A stretch of DNA of 64,000 nt from Siniperca chuatsi (lineage: Eukaryota; Chordata; Actinopteri; Centrarchiformes; Sinipercidae). Numbering within the stretch: position 1 is the stretch's first letter; every line of letters begins with the position of its first letter. The DNA is taken from NCBI RefSeq assembly GCF_020085105.1, contig NC_058046.1:13977175-14041174 (forward strand), in the 5' to 3' direction. Positions 38,095 to 53,897 of this stretch are shown piece by piece. Under the pieces are notes generated by a model. It saw nothing but the letters and a program-made list of their open reading frames with translations, did not search any database and was not told the origin of the DNA. The position numbers and the translations under genes are program-made.

Positions 38095-38098
<4 letters not shown>

Positions 38099-38129
<31 letters not shown>

Positions 38130-38166
38130 AGAGACAGCAAGAGTGGAAGAGAGAAAGCAAGAGAGG

Positions 38167-38209
<43 letters not shown>
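38099..38209. repeat. (TG)n and (AG)n microsatellites
   Basis: A TG run at 38099-38126 and an AG run at 38169-38209, separated by a purine-rich bridge. Confidence 0.95.
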
Positions 38210-38212
<3 letters not shown>

Positions 38213-39477
38213 TGTGTGCCAATCCATACTCGCTTTGGAGAATTCAAGGTCATCCTTTCATGTTTTGCCAACCATCGGTCAATCAGTTTCCAATCAAAGT
38301 GGTGCTTAATTCAGCAGTAATTCCCATCTCCTCATCACGTTTTTGCCTCACTGTTTCAGAGGTGTTAAAGCATTTCCCTTGTCTTCCCTCTGATGTGCTG
38401 CAGTGTGTCCAACGTGTCTTGCCAGGCCAAACCCACCCTGTCAAGCTCTCTAATGATACTAGTTAAAGTGTGCAGAGGACATGTCAGATCACACAATGTG
38501 CTACTGCTGCTTCCATCTATCTCACTTCAGGAGATTTAGTTCTTACTTGATTGTCTTTGAAGCGTACCCAAGTCATGTTCTTTTATTAATCTAAAGAGTC
38601 CTCTTGAATGTCTCCATTCAGTTTCGTGCAGCTTGAATTTATAAAAATAAAAAATGGCCAAAACAAATCTGGAAAATATCTTCATATCTTTATATTTATG
38701 ATGCTGTTCTTCACATAAGATGCTTTTTTTACAGTATGTAAAACACATGGTTGACAGTCCACCCGTTTTCTAGAGTCTTTATCGAACAAATGACTGATTC
38801 AAGTGTTTCAAATCATTCAGTATCTGTCACTGGTGTTGATTTATCCATGAAATCTATATGTTTTTAAACATCCTGAAATGCATTTTCCTCTCATATGACC
38901 CCATTAAATAAGTATCAAGTGTACCAACTTTCTTTCAGACATAACAGAAAGATCAACTGATTTAAAAGACTAAACAGGCAGGATCCATTACAGATGAACT
39001 TACACAACTCGTTTGCATCACCACTGTGCCATATTAGCTCACCTACTCAGTCATCACACTAAGTCTGGATGGGAGTGCCTCATGCAATCATGGATCTCAC
39101 AAAAATAACCTCATATCCGCTTTAATCCACAGAAAAGGTCCCCTTTCCAGGCTGGTATGGGCGTATATGGCATTTAAGACTGTGTGAGGATATGATTAGA
39201 TGACAGTTTTTACTGCCTAAAGGGTGTAACTGAAACACTAAACTGTGTAAAGAAGGGGAAATAAAAGAAAAAAAGAAAGTTTTATTCCTGCCTTTCTCCT
39301 TCTCTCTGGTGTTTTGTTGCATTTGTAGTGTCCTTTTCCAGAAGGGTCCTGTTTTCAAGACAAGAAAGTGTCCGTCTGCAGAAAGGCGTTTTATTTGAAC
39401 GAAACGAGTGTTGACTATGTGATCAAATTAGAATTATGCAACAATAACATTTAATTCAGTGAGATACAGACTAAATT

Positions 39478-41372
39478 AAAGCTGTAAACAGCGATGAATG
39501 GGCCCTCACACCTGAACACGTGTCGAGGCGTGCAGCATCCATGACGGTGTTGCTGGAGTTTCAAACAACGTATCTCTGAATTTTCATGCATTTTGAACAC
39601 TGCACGAAGGAGTTAAATATCACTTCCTGTGTCCACTATGTGGTGCTAGACAACACCCCCTAATTATACGTCATGTTCCAGTATATCAAGTGTGGACCAC
39701 ACCATGAAAATTTCACATAAATCAAATGATGATTGTCACACAAGGCCTACTTCCTGTTGCCAGTAGGTGGTGCAATGACAATGGCTCCTTAATGGCATGT
39801 AGATGTCCACAGACCAGGACTCTTATCAAACATGTGAAATTTGGGGAAGATTAGACAATGTACACTGAAGTTAACAACTTGGCGAATGGCGAATAATGCA
39901 TCGCCACAGCAATGGTGTTTGATGAAGACTGAAAAGCTTCATGTTGAATCATCAACATGTACCACATGTTCGTTTGCACTACCGGACTATTTATTTATAT
40001 ATATACTGCATCATTTGCACTCCAGTACTACGAACTGAATACTGCAATAACTCATCTACTGCACTATTAACTATTTCCATAAATTGCACTACTTTGTATT
40101 CATTGCATTACTGTTCTGCCCATTCCAATTCATTATTGTATGTATCCATCAGTATACTTCTGTTTATAGTAATGCCATTTGTATATAATGTCCATAGTAC
40201 CACTTGTAAAATATTTTCATAATACTGCTCTATCCTGCATTTATGCATGTATGCATTTGTACTTGTACATGTGTAATGACAATAAAGTTGAATCTAATCG
40301 AATCTAATCGAATCAAGCTCTTGAAGCTTTTCTGCCAAAATTTGAAGTGGATGTAGTCAACCTGCTAGGAGGAGTACGTGAAAGTATAAAACATGTCATT
40401 TCCTGTTGCCAGTAGGTGGCGCTATGATTATGAGTGTATTTTAGCATGCGGACATCTTCAAACAAGTGAAGTTTGGAGCAGATTTGACCATGTACACTGA
40501 AGTTACAGCAACTTCTCCTGTCATGGTGAAACATTGACATTCAACGCCACCCCATGGACACGCCCTTCAACGAAAACTCACACTTGAATTTGAATTCGAT
40601 CAGATTAATTCTCTAGGAGGAGTTTGTTAAAGTATGTAGCTTGTAAAATTGCACATTCAATTAAAAATGACTTCCTGTTGGGTTTAGGGTATGACTCCAA
40701 GAGGCTGTTTTGTATGTCTTGGGGTGATACATCAGCCGAAGAAATTTCGTACATCTAGGTGAAACGTACTACTTCGTTGAATGCTAACTTCCTGTTGTCA
40801 GTGGGTGGCATTATGACAAATATTCACTATTAGCTTGTAGATTTCTTCAGGCTGGGACTTTTATCAAACGTGAAGTTTGGCACAGATTTGACCATGTACA
40901 CTCAAGTTACCACAACTTCCTGTGTCATGGAGAAACATGGACATTCGACGCCACCCCACAGACACACCCTTCAACGAAAACTCACAGTTAGCACACATTT
41001 TCATTGTGAAGGTCTTTAGATTGAGTTTGTTAAAGTATGGAACCTGTAAATCGCAAAAAATTACCATTTAATTCAAAATAGCCGACTTCCTGTTGGCTTT
41101 AGGGTATGGGCCCAAGAGGCTTTTTTTTTTATGTCTGGACCTAATACATGTGCCAAATTTCGTACATTTAGGTGAAACATGTTGCAGGGGCTGCTCTTCA
41201 GGGCGCGATAGTGATCCAATGTAAATTTTCACCACTTTGAATTTTGTGCAAAGTTTTGTTAGTTTTCGAGCACCTTTAGCCCCTCAAAAATGCGATTCTT
41301 TTGGATAAATAATAATAATAATAATAATAATTTCTTGCATTTCAATAGGGTCCTGGCAGCTCAGGCCCTAAT
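39478..41372 (+). repeat. 1.9 kb modular dispersed repeat
   Basis: Built from related modules that each start ACTTCCTGTTG(c/t)CAGTaGGTGG. Modules begin near 39747, 40400 and 40788, with a shared tail ACTTCCTGTTGG(g/c)TTTAGGGTATG near 40671 and 41085. Shared blocks include GATTTGACCATGTACACT(g/c)A and CTTCAACGAAAACTCACA. The outer ends carry GGGCCCTCACAC and CAGGCCCTAATTAA, with (AAT)n at 41308-41331 near the right end. I recognise the style from fish genomes but not a family name. Confidence 0.75.
39960..40314 (+). mobile_element. retroelement-like 3' end nested in the modular repeat
   Basis: About 350 AT-rich bases that interrupt the first module. They end GTGTAATGACAATAAAGTTG and then AATCTAATCG repeats, as 3' ends of fish non-LTR retrotransposons do. 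There is no coding sequence, and the boundaries are approximate. Confidence 0.5.
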
Positions 41373-43810
41373 TAACACATTTCTGTCCAGTGCTTCAACT
41401 GCTCAGACAGACTCCAGTAAAGATAATGAATGAATAAGTGAAAGAAATGAATGAATGAATATTGCCTTAGCAAAGGCTAATCAATGCAGCTCCTGCAAAG
41501 GGTGTAACATTATAAGACTTAAAAGACATCAAACATGTCCAGGTCCTCCAGTGCGTATTTACATGGTTGCTAAGAAGTGCTCGCTCACGCCTCTTTGCTG
41601 AAATACATGTTCATGTTTTTCTGTATTGCAGAGGATGCTTTTAAGGAGCATTATTTCTGAGAACTTCAAAGCCTGCCAAAAGCACTCTCCTTTTGGAGTG
41701 TGCAGCAGCTTGAAAATGTACTTATATTTTCCAAATGGACAGGAAGAGGCCCTCACTGGTATTGAGGTGATGCTAATACGGTGTGGCGCTAGTTTTTCAA
41801 TGTAGCTCGGTTTACAGCACAAAAATACAGCCTGTATTAAAAACTATTAATCTTTTACAGGCTTGATTTTATATTAACTTTAATTTGCCATCATTTTAAT
41901 TACATGAAGACAAATATACTCTTTATTTTAGCTGTGTCTATATGGAAATCTGTCTTTTATGGTGTAAGGAAAAAAACAAGCACAGCCAACAGGTCCTCAT
42001 GGACACTATTTACTATTTACAGCTCAGTGACTACCATAATTGTCCACGAAGCCTGAGTCAGACTCTTTCCAGATGCTGCATCCAGGCTTTCTGCTATCGC
42101 CTGGTTTTTATTGATCCAGTTAACATTATCACTCGCAAGGTCACAGTCTTCAACTGTCTGTGTTTTCTCAGCTGAGGACACACTGCGCTGCTTCTCGGAG
42201 GATTGGAGATTCTTTCCTGTGATGTAAACCCTGCCCAAGAAGTAAGAGGCTGTTGACTTTATTTAATATGTCCACCAGATTTTTATGAGCATTACGCAAA
42301 TGAAATGGTTTGCATTATGCGTGAACCATACATTCCGCAGAGGCATGCATGGCTGCAGACAGCTGGAAGTAACTTGAGCCCCTCGGTCACTTATCAGCCC
42401 TGGCATCCCTGCCATTTCCCATAGCCATCTTCAAGCCAGAAGAATCCAGCCATTGTTTTCATCTCTGTGGGCCCTGTGTTAACTCAGCAGTGCCTCGCTG
42501 ATTGTTGCAGAGATATTAAAGAAAATGGTAGATTTGTCTTTGTCCATACAACCCTGTCTTGTGACATCCAAGCTCTATGTGTGTGTGTGTGTGTGTTGAG
42601 GGGGTTCTACTTGATGTAGTTGTAGAGAGCAGCTGCACCTGCCCTGTATGTCAACAACAGGGTCTGGAGCAGACACTCAAGAAGAGAGGTGGCGTTCACA
42701 CCACTGGCCTCAGTGGAGCTGCTTACTTTCCAAAGACAACAATGACCACGGTGCTCTGCTGCGCCACGAAGCTTTTAGGCTCTATAGGCTTGGCGCCTGG
42801 TCTGTGTGGCCTCGAGATTATCTCCTGACTGAGCCCTCTACATACAAGCTTATTGGACTTCCTTATGTCCCCTTGTTTTCATGGCTCTAAAGTTTCCAGG
42901 ATGCTTTTTGACTGTCTGTTTTACACATAGAGACAGGATCCCCCGTGGGGGTTGTTACGAGGTTACAGGGGGGTAGTTAAGGGGTCAGGGAGAAACTGTC
43001 AGTCTATTTCCTTTCTCTGGCCTTGGGAAACTGCACCACAAGTCTTTGGCATATTTTTAGTGTCCTTGCTGGCTTTTGTCTGTGTGTATCCACAGGAGAA
43101 GATAAAGTAATTCCCAGTCCATGAGGACTTTTGTTTTTCACATGGATTACTTATTATTAGTGTTGTCTTTTTGGTTCTTATTTTTTTTTTACCCTCTCTA
43201 GCTATAGAATGAGCATGTTCAGCACACAATCAGAATAATGTGCAGGGTCTGGAAACCATCATCTTTATGTATTGGTGTGTAAATCTTTCTTGCATAGAAT
43301 TACTGCACAACCCTCTACTAGTGGTTGAATGTCTACAGCGAGTAGTGTGTGCATAGTCACAGAAAGCACAGTTCCTGTGGAGAAAAAGAAAGCTTGTAAT
43401 GTGTGTTGCATTTCTTGTGTCTACAGTCTACACACTTTCACTTTAATTTTTTTGGACATAAGGAGCAATGAGGAGATCTGCCATGTCCAACAAAATAGCT
43501 GTTTACATCTGTGTTGATTTGGGTTCAAATTATGTAATAAATATCAGTTAGATTAGATCATTTGTAAGGGCTATCAATTTAGGATCAAATGTGTTCTTGT
43601 TTCTAAGCTGTGAGGGAGTAAATACTCTCTTTGCAAAGTACAGATCTATTTTCCTGGTACTTTCAGAGGCTAAAATAGGTGCCGTGTTTTGCTGTTTGTA
43701 AATTGATGTGCTGGCAGTGTACTATTTACAAGGAACTGAGTCATGCTGATAAGACGCATCTGAACTCTAAGAACTGAAAATTGACATGATTGTAGAGGCC
43801 TGTTTGTGCA

Positions 43811-43831
43811 AAAATAAATAAATAAATAAAA
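43811..43831. repeat. (AAAT)n microsatellite
   Basis: Five AAAT units. Confidence 0.9.
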
Positions 43832-44870
43832 GATTTCCAAGAGAATTGGCATGAGATGAGTCGGATGATTAAGTAAAGTGCAAAATCCAGCTCCATCGCT
43901 TCTTTGGCGAACTTCGATCCAAGGTTAGGGCAGGTATTGGGTGATCGCATTCAGAGAGAGTGAGCTGGGTAGTCATACTCATTTATTTACATTGTGCCTC
44001 TATTTACAGAGAATCACCTGAACTGTGCCATAGGCCAGTTGTATTCCTCACAGACATGTCTTACCTGCTGCACTGCATTTCTTTCTGTGTTATCTCAAGG
44101 TGCATCAACACCTCTCTCTCTCTCTTTCTCTCTCTCTGCAGCTCATTCCTTCTTGTGTGAATGACGAGTTGCTCATGTGTGGTCATTAAAATAGCTGCTT
44201 TATGTCTGTTAAATAATTGCAGCATTTCTTTTAAACCACTGTACATGTTGCTATGTAGTGTATCCAATCATCTTTAAACCATCTAGGTTATTATCATTCT
44301 TTGTGTTCTGGTGACAGTCACTATTGCTCATGCACTTCAACATCTTACAGTAAGTGCTGCTAGTACAGTGTGTCTTCTGAAATAGACTGTGGTGAGAAAA
44401 GACAATTTGGTTGTGAGAAAAAGAGCTACCGTAAAAGAAGAAAACCACCTTGAAGATATTACATGTACACAGAATGCAAGTTTAACCACATTCTAATTAT
44501 CTACCAGACTGCTGTTCTTGCCTTCTAGCTCCACAATACAATTATCACTCCGTGAATGGGATGGTACGTGCCAATAAAAATAAGTCATTTCTGTTTTTCT
44601 TTGGCCCACCTCTCCATATAATGCTCGACTCTGCAGCTGCACTGTGCTGTGGAAAACAAACAGTGCAGTGCAGCTGGGCTCCTCAAGACAGCGAAAGGGG
44701 AATTTTAATCCCATTTTTTTTTTCTTTGGCACCAATTAGATTTATGTGGTCATAAAGAAAGGAAAGGCACCCCACCATCTGAGAAGGATTGGGAAGTGAG
44801 AACGCAAATTATGCCAGAACCCCAGTTGCAGACTTAGAAACACAACAGGCCAGGAAATTAATCCCCAATA

Positions 44871-44906
44871 GGTCAAAGTGCTCAAAGCGCCGAGGAGGTT
44901 AATTAA
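44871..44906. promoter_or_regulatory. paired CAAAG motifs next to TTAATTAA
   Basis: GTCAAAG and CTCAAAG at 44872-44878 and 44881-44887, close to the TCF/LEF core, followed by the palindrome TTAATTAA at 44899-44906. It lies about 9 kb upstream of tcf7l1. Motif match only. Confidence 0.25.
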
Positions 44907-45359
44907 CTCAGATAGTGACACATTACTGGGATACCTGGACAGCTCTGATCAGCCAGTCATACTTGCAGAGAACACTAAGAACAGACTAAATATGCTGCAA
45001 TGCAGATTTTTACAGTGATATCATTCACTGTTACAGTTTTATGAGGCACATAAGCACTATAGCCAGAGGCTAACCTACACGTGTCTCTCATCCATTCCCT
45101 GCAGCGCAGTCTGAAAACAAACTATCCGGAGAGCCTCCAACCATTTCCAGCTGTCACGTTCCTGCTCCAGTACAACTCCTAACCTGATATGACAGGGCAA
45201 GACGAGGTGAGGGTCAGGCCTCGAGGAAGAGTCATAACATGTAACTCAAACTATGAGCATTATATTTATAATTGCCTGTGGTTGAAAAGTGAAGATGACC
45301 TAGTGCTGTACCTATTGTCTCTCATGTTACCTTCATTAACTTCTCATCTTAATTATATA

Positions 45360-45650
45360 GCGGTGGAATTTAACAAGTGTATTTACTCAAGTACTGTACT
45401 TGTACACATTTGAGGTACTTTTTACTTGAGTGCTTCCATTCTATTCTGTTATTTTAAACTTTTACTCCATTACTCCACATAAAAAACATATGATCAACTT
45501 ATAAAATATGACACATCATTACAGATTAAACTACCCAACATATAGCACAGTTAATGTTACTTCCACAGCAATCAACCAATAATATAATATATAGCAATCC
45601 ATTAGTAATAAGCTGATAAAATGCAATCCAACAAGCATCTGGAATATTGA
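45360..45650 (+). repeat. teleost dispersed repeat (ACTCAAGTACTGTACTTG type)
   Basis: Begins GTGGAATTTAACAAGTGTAT, continues TTTACTCAAGTACTGTACTTG and CTTTTTACTTGAGTGCTTCC, and further on has CAGATTAAACTACCCAACAT. These blocks are familiar from a very common fish repeat; the right boundary is uncertain. Confidence 0.7.
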
Positions 45651-46662
45651 AGTTCCAGTTTCATACATACACACCTACATACTGATACACACCTCGGAGT
45701 GTGCTGTCAATTTGTGGTCTCAAGAGCGGTGCAGGAAGTTTCCTTTATAGCAGCATGCTGTCTCTGTTTAACTATCATATATGTCTGCTGTTATAAGGTG
45801 ACATATTTAATCGGGCTGAAAAAACAGCATTTATATGGCTGTTTATGTGCTATGCTGTTTAATAGGTCACTGCAATCAGAAGCGTGTATCTGCTCCAAAG
45901 TCTCAGCTAGTGTTTAACCTTTGTCAGTGGCTAAAGTATAACATTTGTATGGTGAAAACGGTACAATACAACCACTCCTTTCTTGGCTGTTTTTTTTTAA
46001 TGATACGCCTTACCCTTTGTTAGCTGCTTAGATTGAATTTCCCATTTTTATATAGAAAAGCTTGTGGACTAAGTCCTTCATTTAAGATATGCAAAGAACG
46101 CACGCAAGGAACAGAGCTCTACACATGAAGAATGTACTAAAGGCAAGGATGTTCAATATGAAATAGTCAGTCAGAGCATTGTCCTGATTTCATTTCCTGA
46201 AACTCTTGATAATGACTGGGATTTCGAATGAAAGATGGTGTGACAAGAGAAGGGAAAAAAAGCAATTTTAATGTTTTGTTTTTTAAGGAGTGCGTGTGTG
46301 TGGTTGGGGGGGTCAAGCTCTTTATCATGCCTCAATATCCAACCTCTTACCTCCCCTTTTGGGCCTTTAGGAGCATCCTGTGACCCCTGACCTCCTGGAC
46401 AATAGAGGCCAGGACGTTTCCCAGTGAGCAACGATGGAGCCAACAACAGGAACATGAGGGGTGCTCCTGGGAAACAAACTGTTTATTGTGCAGCAGGATG
46501 GACAGCCCCCCATGTCCCAGTCACTTACTTTCACACACAATCAGAGATACTGGCTACACACCTCTGCACAGTAAAATCCTGTCAAACAACAGGTGGCTGC
46601 TTTAATACCTCTGAACCATGTAGAGACAGTTACAGTTAAATCTCCCATATCTTCTGAGGAGG

Positions 46663-46664
<2 letters not shown>

Positions 46665-46711
<47 letters not shown>
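46665..46711. repeat. (GT)n microsatellite
   Basis: About 23 uninterrupted GT units. Confidence 0.96.
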
Positions 46712-46713
<2 letters not shown>

Positions 46714-49700
46714 TGGCTGTAACAAAAGTACAAACATAACAAGGATATTTCCCTTTGACCTTTTATTATTTTTTTCTATGAATCTACTCACTTGGTACAT
46801 TTGTCGCAGGACACAGCCTGTAGAAAACATGTACTCATTGTTTCAACTCTTGCTTTCTCCTTCATTTCTGCACTGGCTCAGGCTGCAGATAATAAGTTTA
46901 TATTTAGTTAGACTTTCTATTTGATAACAGTACCAAGCCATTTGTTGGTACTGCCATTGCCTGTCTGTTTCAGAGGAAATCCCTCCTTTGTCTCTCAAGG
47001 AAGCTCAGCAAACTGGGAAAACCTGAATTTGACATCAGAACTCAAACAGCTGGAACGCATTTGATTACGAAAAGCCACCGTTAAATGTATTAGTCAACAC
47101 TCCAGACTAGTTATTACCTAGGCTCTGGAGATTACTCATTGCAAGAGCAGCACAGTAAAACAGTTTCCAGAGCTGTCAATCACCGTGCCAGAACTATGGT
47201 GCAACACAGAGACACAGAGGGCTCTGGGGATTGCTCTCTAAGTGCCTAACCCCGAAGGATTACTGGTTCTTTATGACTATATGTGTGGTTTGTGCCTGTG
47301 CTCCACATGATGCACATCTGATAAGGGTGGATCAGAGGTGATAGACACAGGGGACTGGATCTGAGCTCATTCTTTTTGTTCTCTCTGGGGGGACATTAAA
47401 TCCTGATAATCAGAGAAGAATTAAAAAAATAACCTACAAATCATTCTGGAGATGATGAATCGATAACTCATGCATGCTTGCTGTTAGAATAACAACAATG
47501 TTTAGTGATATTGTTTTATTCCAAATGTGGAAAGTGAAGTATGTTTGGACAAGAACTTTACATAAGTGCAGTTTTGGGAAGTGGTTTTACCTGAGTTTTT
47601 CCATTTTGTGATACTATTTTCTTTTACTTTATTGATCTGATGCATTGCTCACTTTTTTGTTTAAACTACCTAATATATGATGCTTTTTAAACAACAATGA
47701 TAACATTCTTCAAAATTTGTTTCTGTATTTTTGATTCTTGTTGAAAATGAGTATGAAAACTGTCATTCAGTAAACAAGTCATCACTTAGCCTGCCACTTT
47801 AAACAGGTTTGGTCACCGAACACACTAAACTGAAGTATAATTTTTGTGCTAGGACCCCTGCTTGTAAATGAGACATCCCATAACCGGCTATGCAATTAGG
47901 CCAATAAAACATGCAGAGTTTTCTACAGCCACAGTTAAAGCATATAATGCCATTTAATAAGCACATCCTTGAAGCTATAAATGTTTATATGATTGCATCA
48001 TTTAAACCTTGTAAGTCAACAAAAAAAACATGCAGTCATGTACCAGCTTGTTTTAATGTCCAAAACACAAGAAGAAGATGAGGGGAAGCTACAGAAATCT
48101 CTTATAATGGACTTTTAGTGATTGATCCAAGTTGTAAAACTCACTAATACTGATACCCACAAAAGCAAAAAGGAAGATTTGAGGAATAATTCAGAGATTT
48201 TCTAGGTCAAAGGCCACCTTAACACTGGCAAGCAAAATCAAATCACAGCTAAGGAAATGAGCCATGAAACACTGATTGCTCCATACATAATGACCCTTTT
48301 CCCAGTTGCTTAGTTCAAGAATTATTTGATTGTGCAGAGTGCTGACTTCACTGCAAACATGAGCACTGCTTGCACATATTGCCTGAGTATATAATCAAAT
48401 CAAGACCATTGATACAAGGAGTGAACAAATATCTCTTAGTATGTGGGAACAATGGATCTTTGTTCCATAAGAGAGCCCTCAGAAAGCTAATACACTGACC
48501 GAAGGTAGAACACCTCTGGGGACTGTGAGCCCAGCTTGTGCTCAGCATTAATTGGTTATGCTTTTATTGGATAATTCAGACATTAGCAAGATCAATTTAA
48601 GTTAATTTTGAAAATGACAGTGAGCACATGTGCTTTGTCGTGGCAACCATGGGAAAAGTGCCACAGAGAGGAACATACTTAAGCTCAGACATGGCTTTAG
48701 CATAATTGCCACAATAAGTGGAATGCTTTCTCTTATACAATGGAACTTCTACTAATGATGATTCATGTGACCAAAAAGACAGATCACTGGAGTCTGCTGA
48801 GTCCATGGTTTCAAATAACAGCACTATAGGCTATATTCCTCATGAGACAGGTCAACTAAGCTCCTACCCCCACCCATATCATCCCAGGTCTGACACGTTC
48901 ATGCCTTGGCTCATACATCAATTTGGAACTTGGGGCACCAGTCCTGTAACTAAAAACTCAACTTCTGGGTATAGGTGGGAAATTCCCCATGCAGGTTAGT
49001 GATATGTTGCCTTATAGAAACACAGACTTGCTTGCTTGCTTATTGCTTTGAACGTTTACAAGGTAGCATCACCCCATAACTGAAGGGCTCACTAGTGTAC
49101 CTGTCAACTACAAACCCCATAAGTTTAAAGTACACAGTTGTAAGCAAACCAATGCGATTTGAGATTTCAGAGGAAACTACAGTAGGGTGACTGTGGGAGG
49201 CTTTGTGAACTGAGGCTTCAAGCCAACAAAGTGTGGGCTTGACTGTGTCTGAAAACCTCATGCTGACAAATGGCCTCTCCAAGTAGACAAACTCAGAACA
49301 CAAGGCCCCTGCTGCACAAGACCCAAACTGCTACCTCTGCTGCTGGCTGAATCTGATTACAGGCAGGCCCCGAGGACAGGCAGGTCATTGAGAGCACAGA
49401 GATGAGCAAACAATAAGATATTATCTGAAGGAATCTTCAGCTTTCCAAAGGAAAATGGTCCCTCTCAGTGTCACATTGACGATAGGATCCTCAACCTGAC
49501 ACTGAATCAGCCATTTAAGAAGAATGAACAGTGCGACCCATTCATACATACTCGCTAAAATAATGAGAGCTCTTTTTTCACTCTTGTTTAAGACATATAA
49601 AGGGAAGCTCATGAGGCTTTGCGAGACAAGGCTGTGCAGAAACCGGAGCATGCAGCTGACTCAGATGAATATGCCTTTACAATGATTGGGGATTGAATGA

Positions 49701-50478
49701 ACAATTATATAGTCTTTTTCTTTATTCTTCTGTTTGTGTAAATAATACATGTGTTTGGCTTCATTGTACTTTGCTGCTCCATTGTCATGCACTTTTGCAC
49801 TTGAACAAATTAATTTGAAAACAAAACTGTACTGAATAAATGAATTGATTCTGAGCATGCAACATTCAATTTGATAAATGACACTGTAAATCTTGCCAAA
49901 ACGTTTTTCCATCAAAGCTGTACATAATCTATTCCGGCCATGTCTTTCCTGTGTGTGGTTTTTGCTCTTTTCAAATAGTGACATCTTGTGGACACCTGGC
50001 TTCAGTTATTGTGTTGTAGTCATAGACTGTATGTTTGAAGCCATGTATTATATATGTTGTTACATCAGTGCCTTCCTATCTCTGTTATTAGTGCTGTAAA
50101 CTTGATAATAAGGATGATGATTGTATCAATCACGATAATGATTTAACTACCTGAAGATATTTTTTAATACAAATAAAAATAACTCTTGATCTAAGGCAGC
50201 ATGTGATGTAGGGGCAAACAGAAGGGACATAATTGATCGTCACAGTCAAAATACAAGTAGGCTAGGTATCCCCAAATTTCTGGGATTCTTGTGTGAAGTT
50301 TTGGTTCACAGCATTATATCGTGATAAAGTTTAATTTAGATCAAAAAGTAGGAGGTAACCCTAATGGGTAATTGAAAGTCATATAATTTTGATTTTGTGA
50401 AGTGGACCGTGTCAAAAAATAAATAAAAAATGTATTTTGAACTTTACAGCCATTTCAATTCAAGATTTGTTAGAAAAG

Positions 50479-50486
50479 TCTCGCGA
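50479..50486. promoter_or_regulatory. ube2d4: TCTCGCGA promoter motif of ube2d4
   Basis: TCTCGCGATA, eight of ten bases of the known TCTCGCGAGA core-promoter motif of housekeeping genes, 280 bases before the ube2d4 ATG. It suggests the transcription start lies close by. Confidence 0.5.
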
Positions 50487-50765
50487 TATTACCAAAAACT
50501 GTTTTTGCCAGGCACGAAGAGGAGTAGGGAATGACAGGAGAGAGGAAAATTTCTCGGTTATTCTGTAATTAAGAAAAATCAAGATTTAACACACAGTTTC
50601 TCGCATAGGTTGTTAAACCAAAAGCCCCAAGCCTGCGATATGTTATACGTGATTTTCTGATTATACGTAAAGTGAGATTTGGAAGTACGCGGCCACAGAA
50701 GCCAAATTGTATGTGTGAAGTGCTAACTGTTAGCTGACAGGCTACCTAGCATAGCCATTGATACA

Positions 50766-53897
<3,132 letters not shown>

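Noticed and set aside
37880..38320. 146-codon plus-strand open frame
   Set aside because: Its middle is read straight through the TG and AG microsatellites, giving Val-Cys and Arg-Glu repeats; not a real protein.
41559..41822. 87-codon minus-strand frame in the intergenic region
   Set aside because: Reads like a possible peptide but has no recognised family, promoter or splice partner.
47560..47650. possible second, diverged copy of the repeat at 45360-45650
   Set aside because: Only short scattered matches (TTTTACCTGAGTTTTTCCATTTT) were seen, too weak to call.
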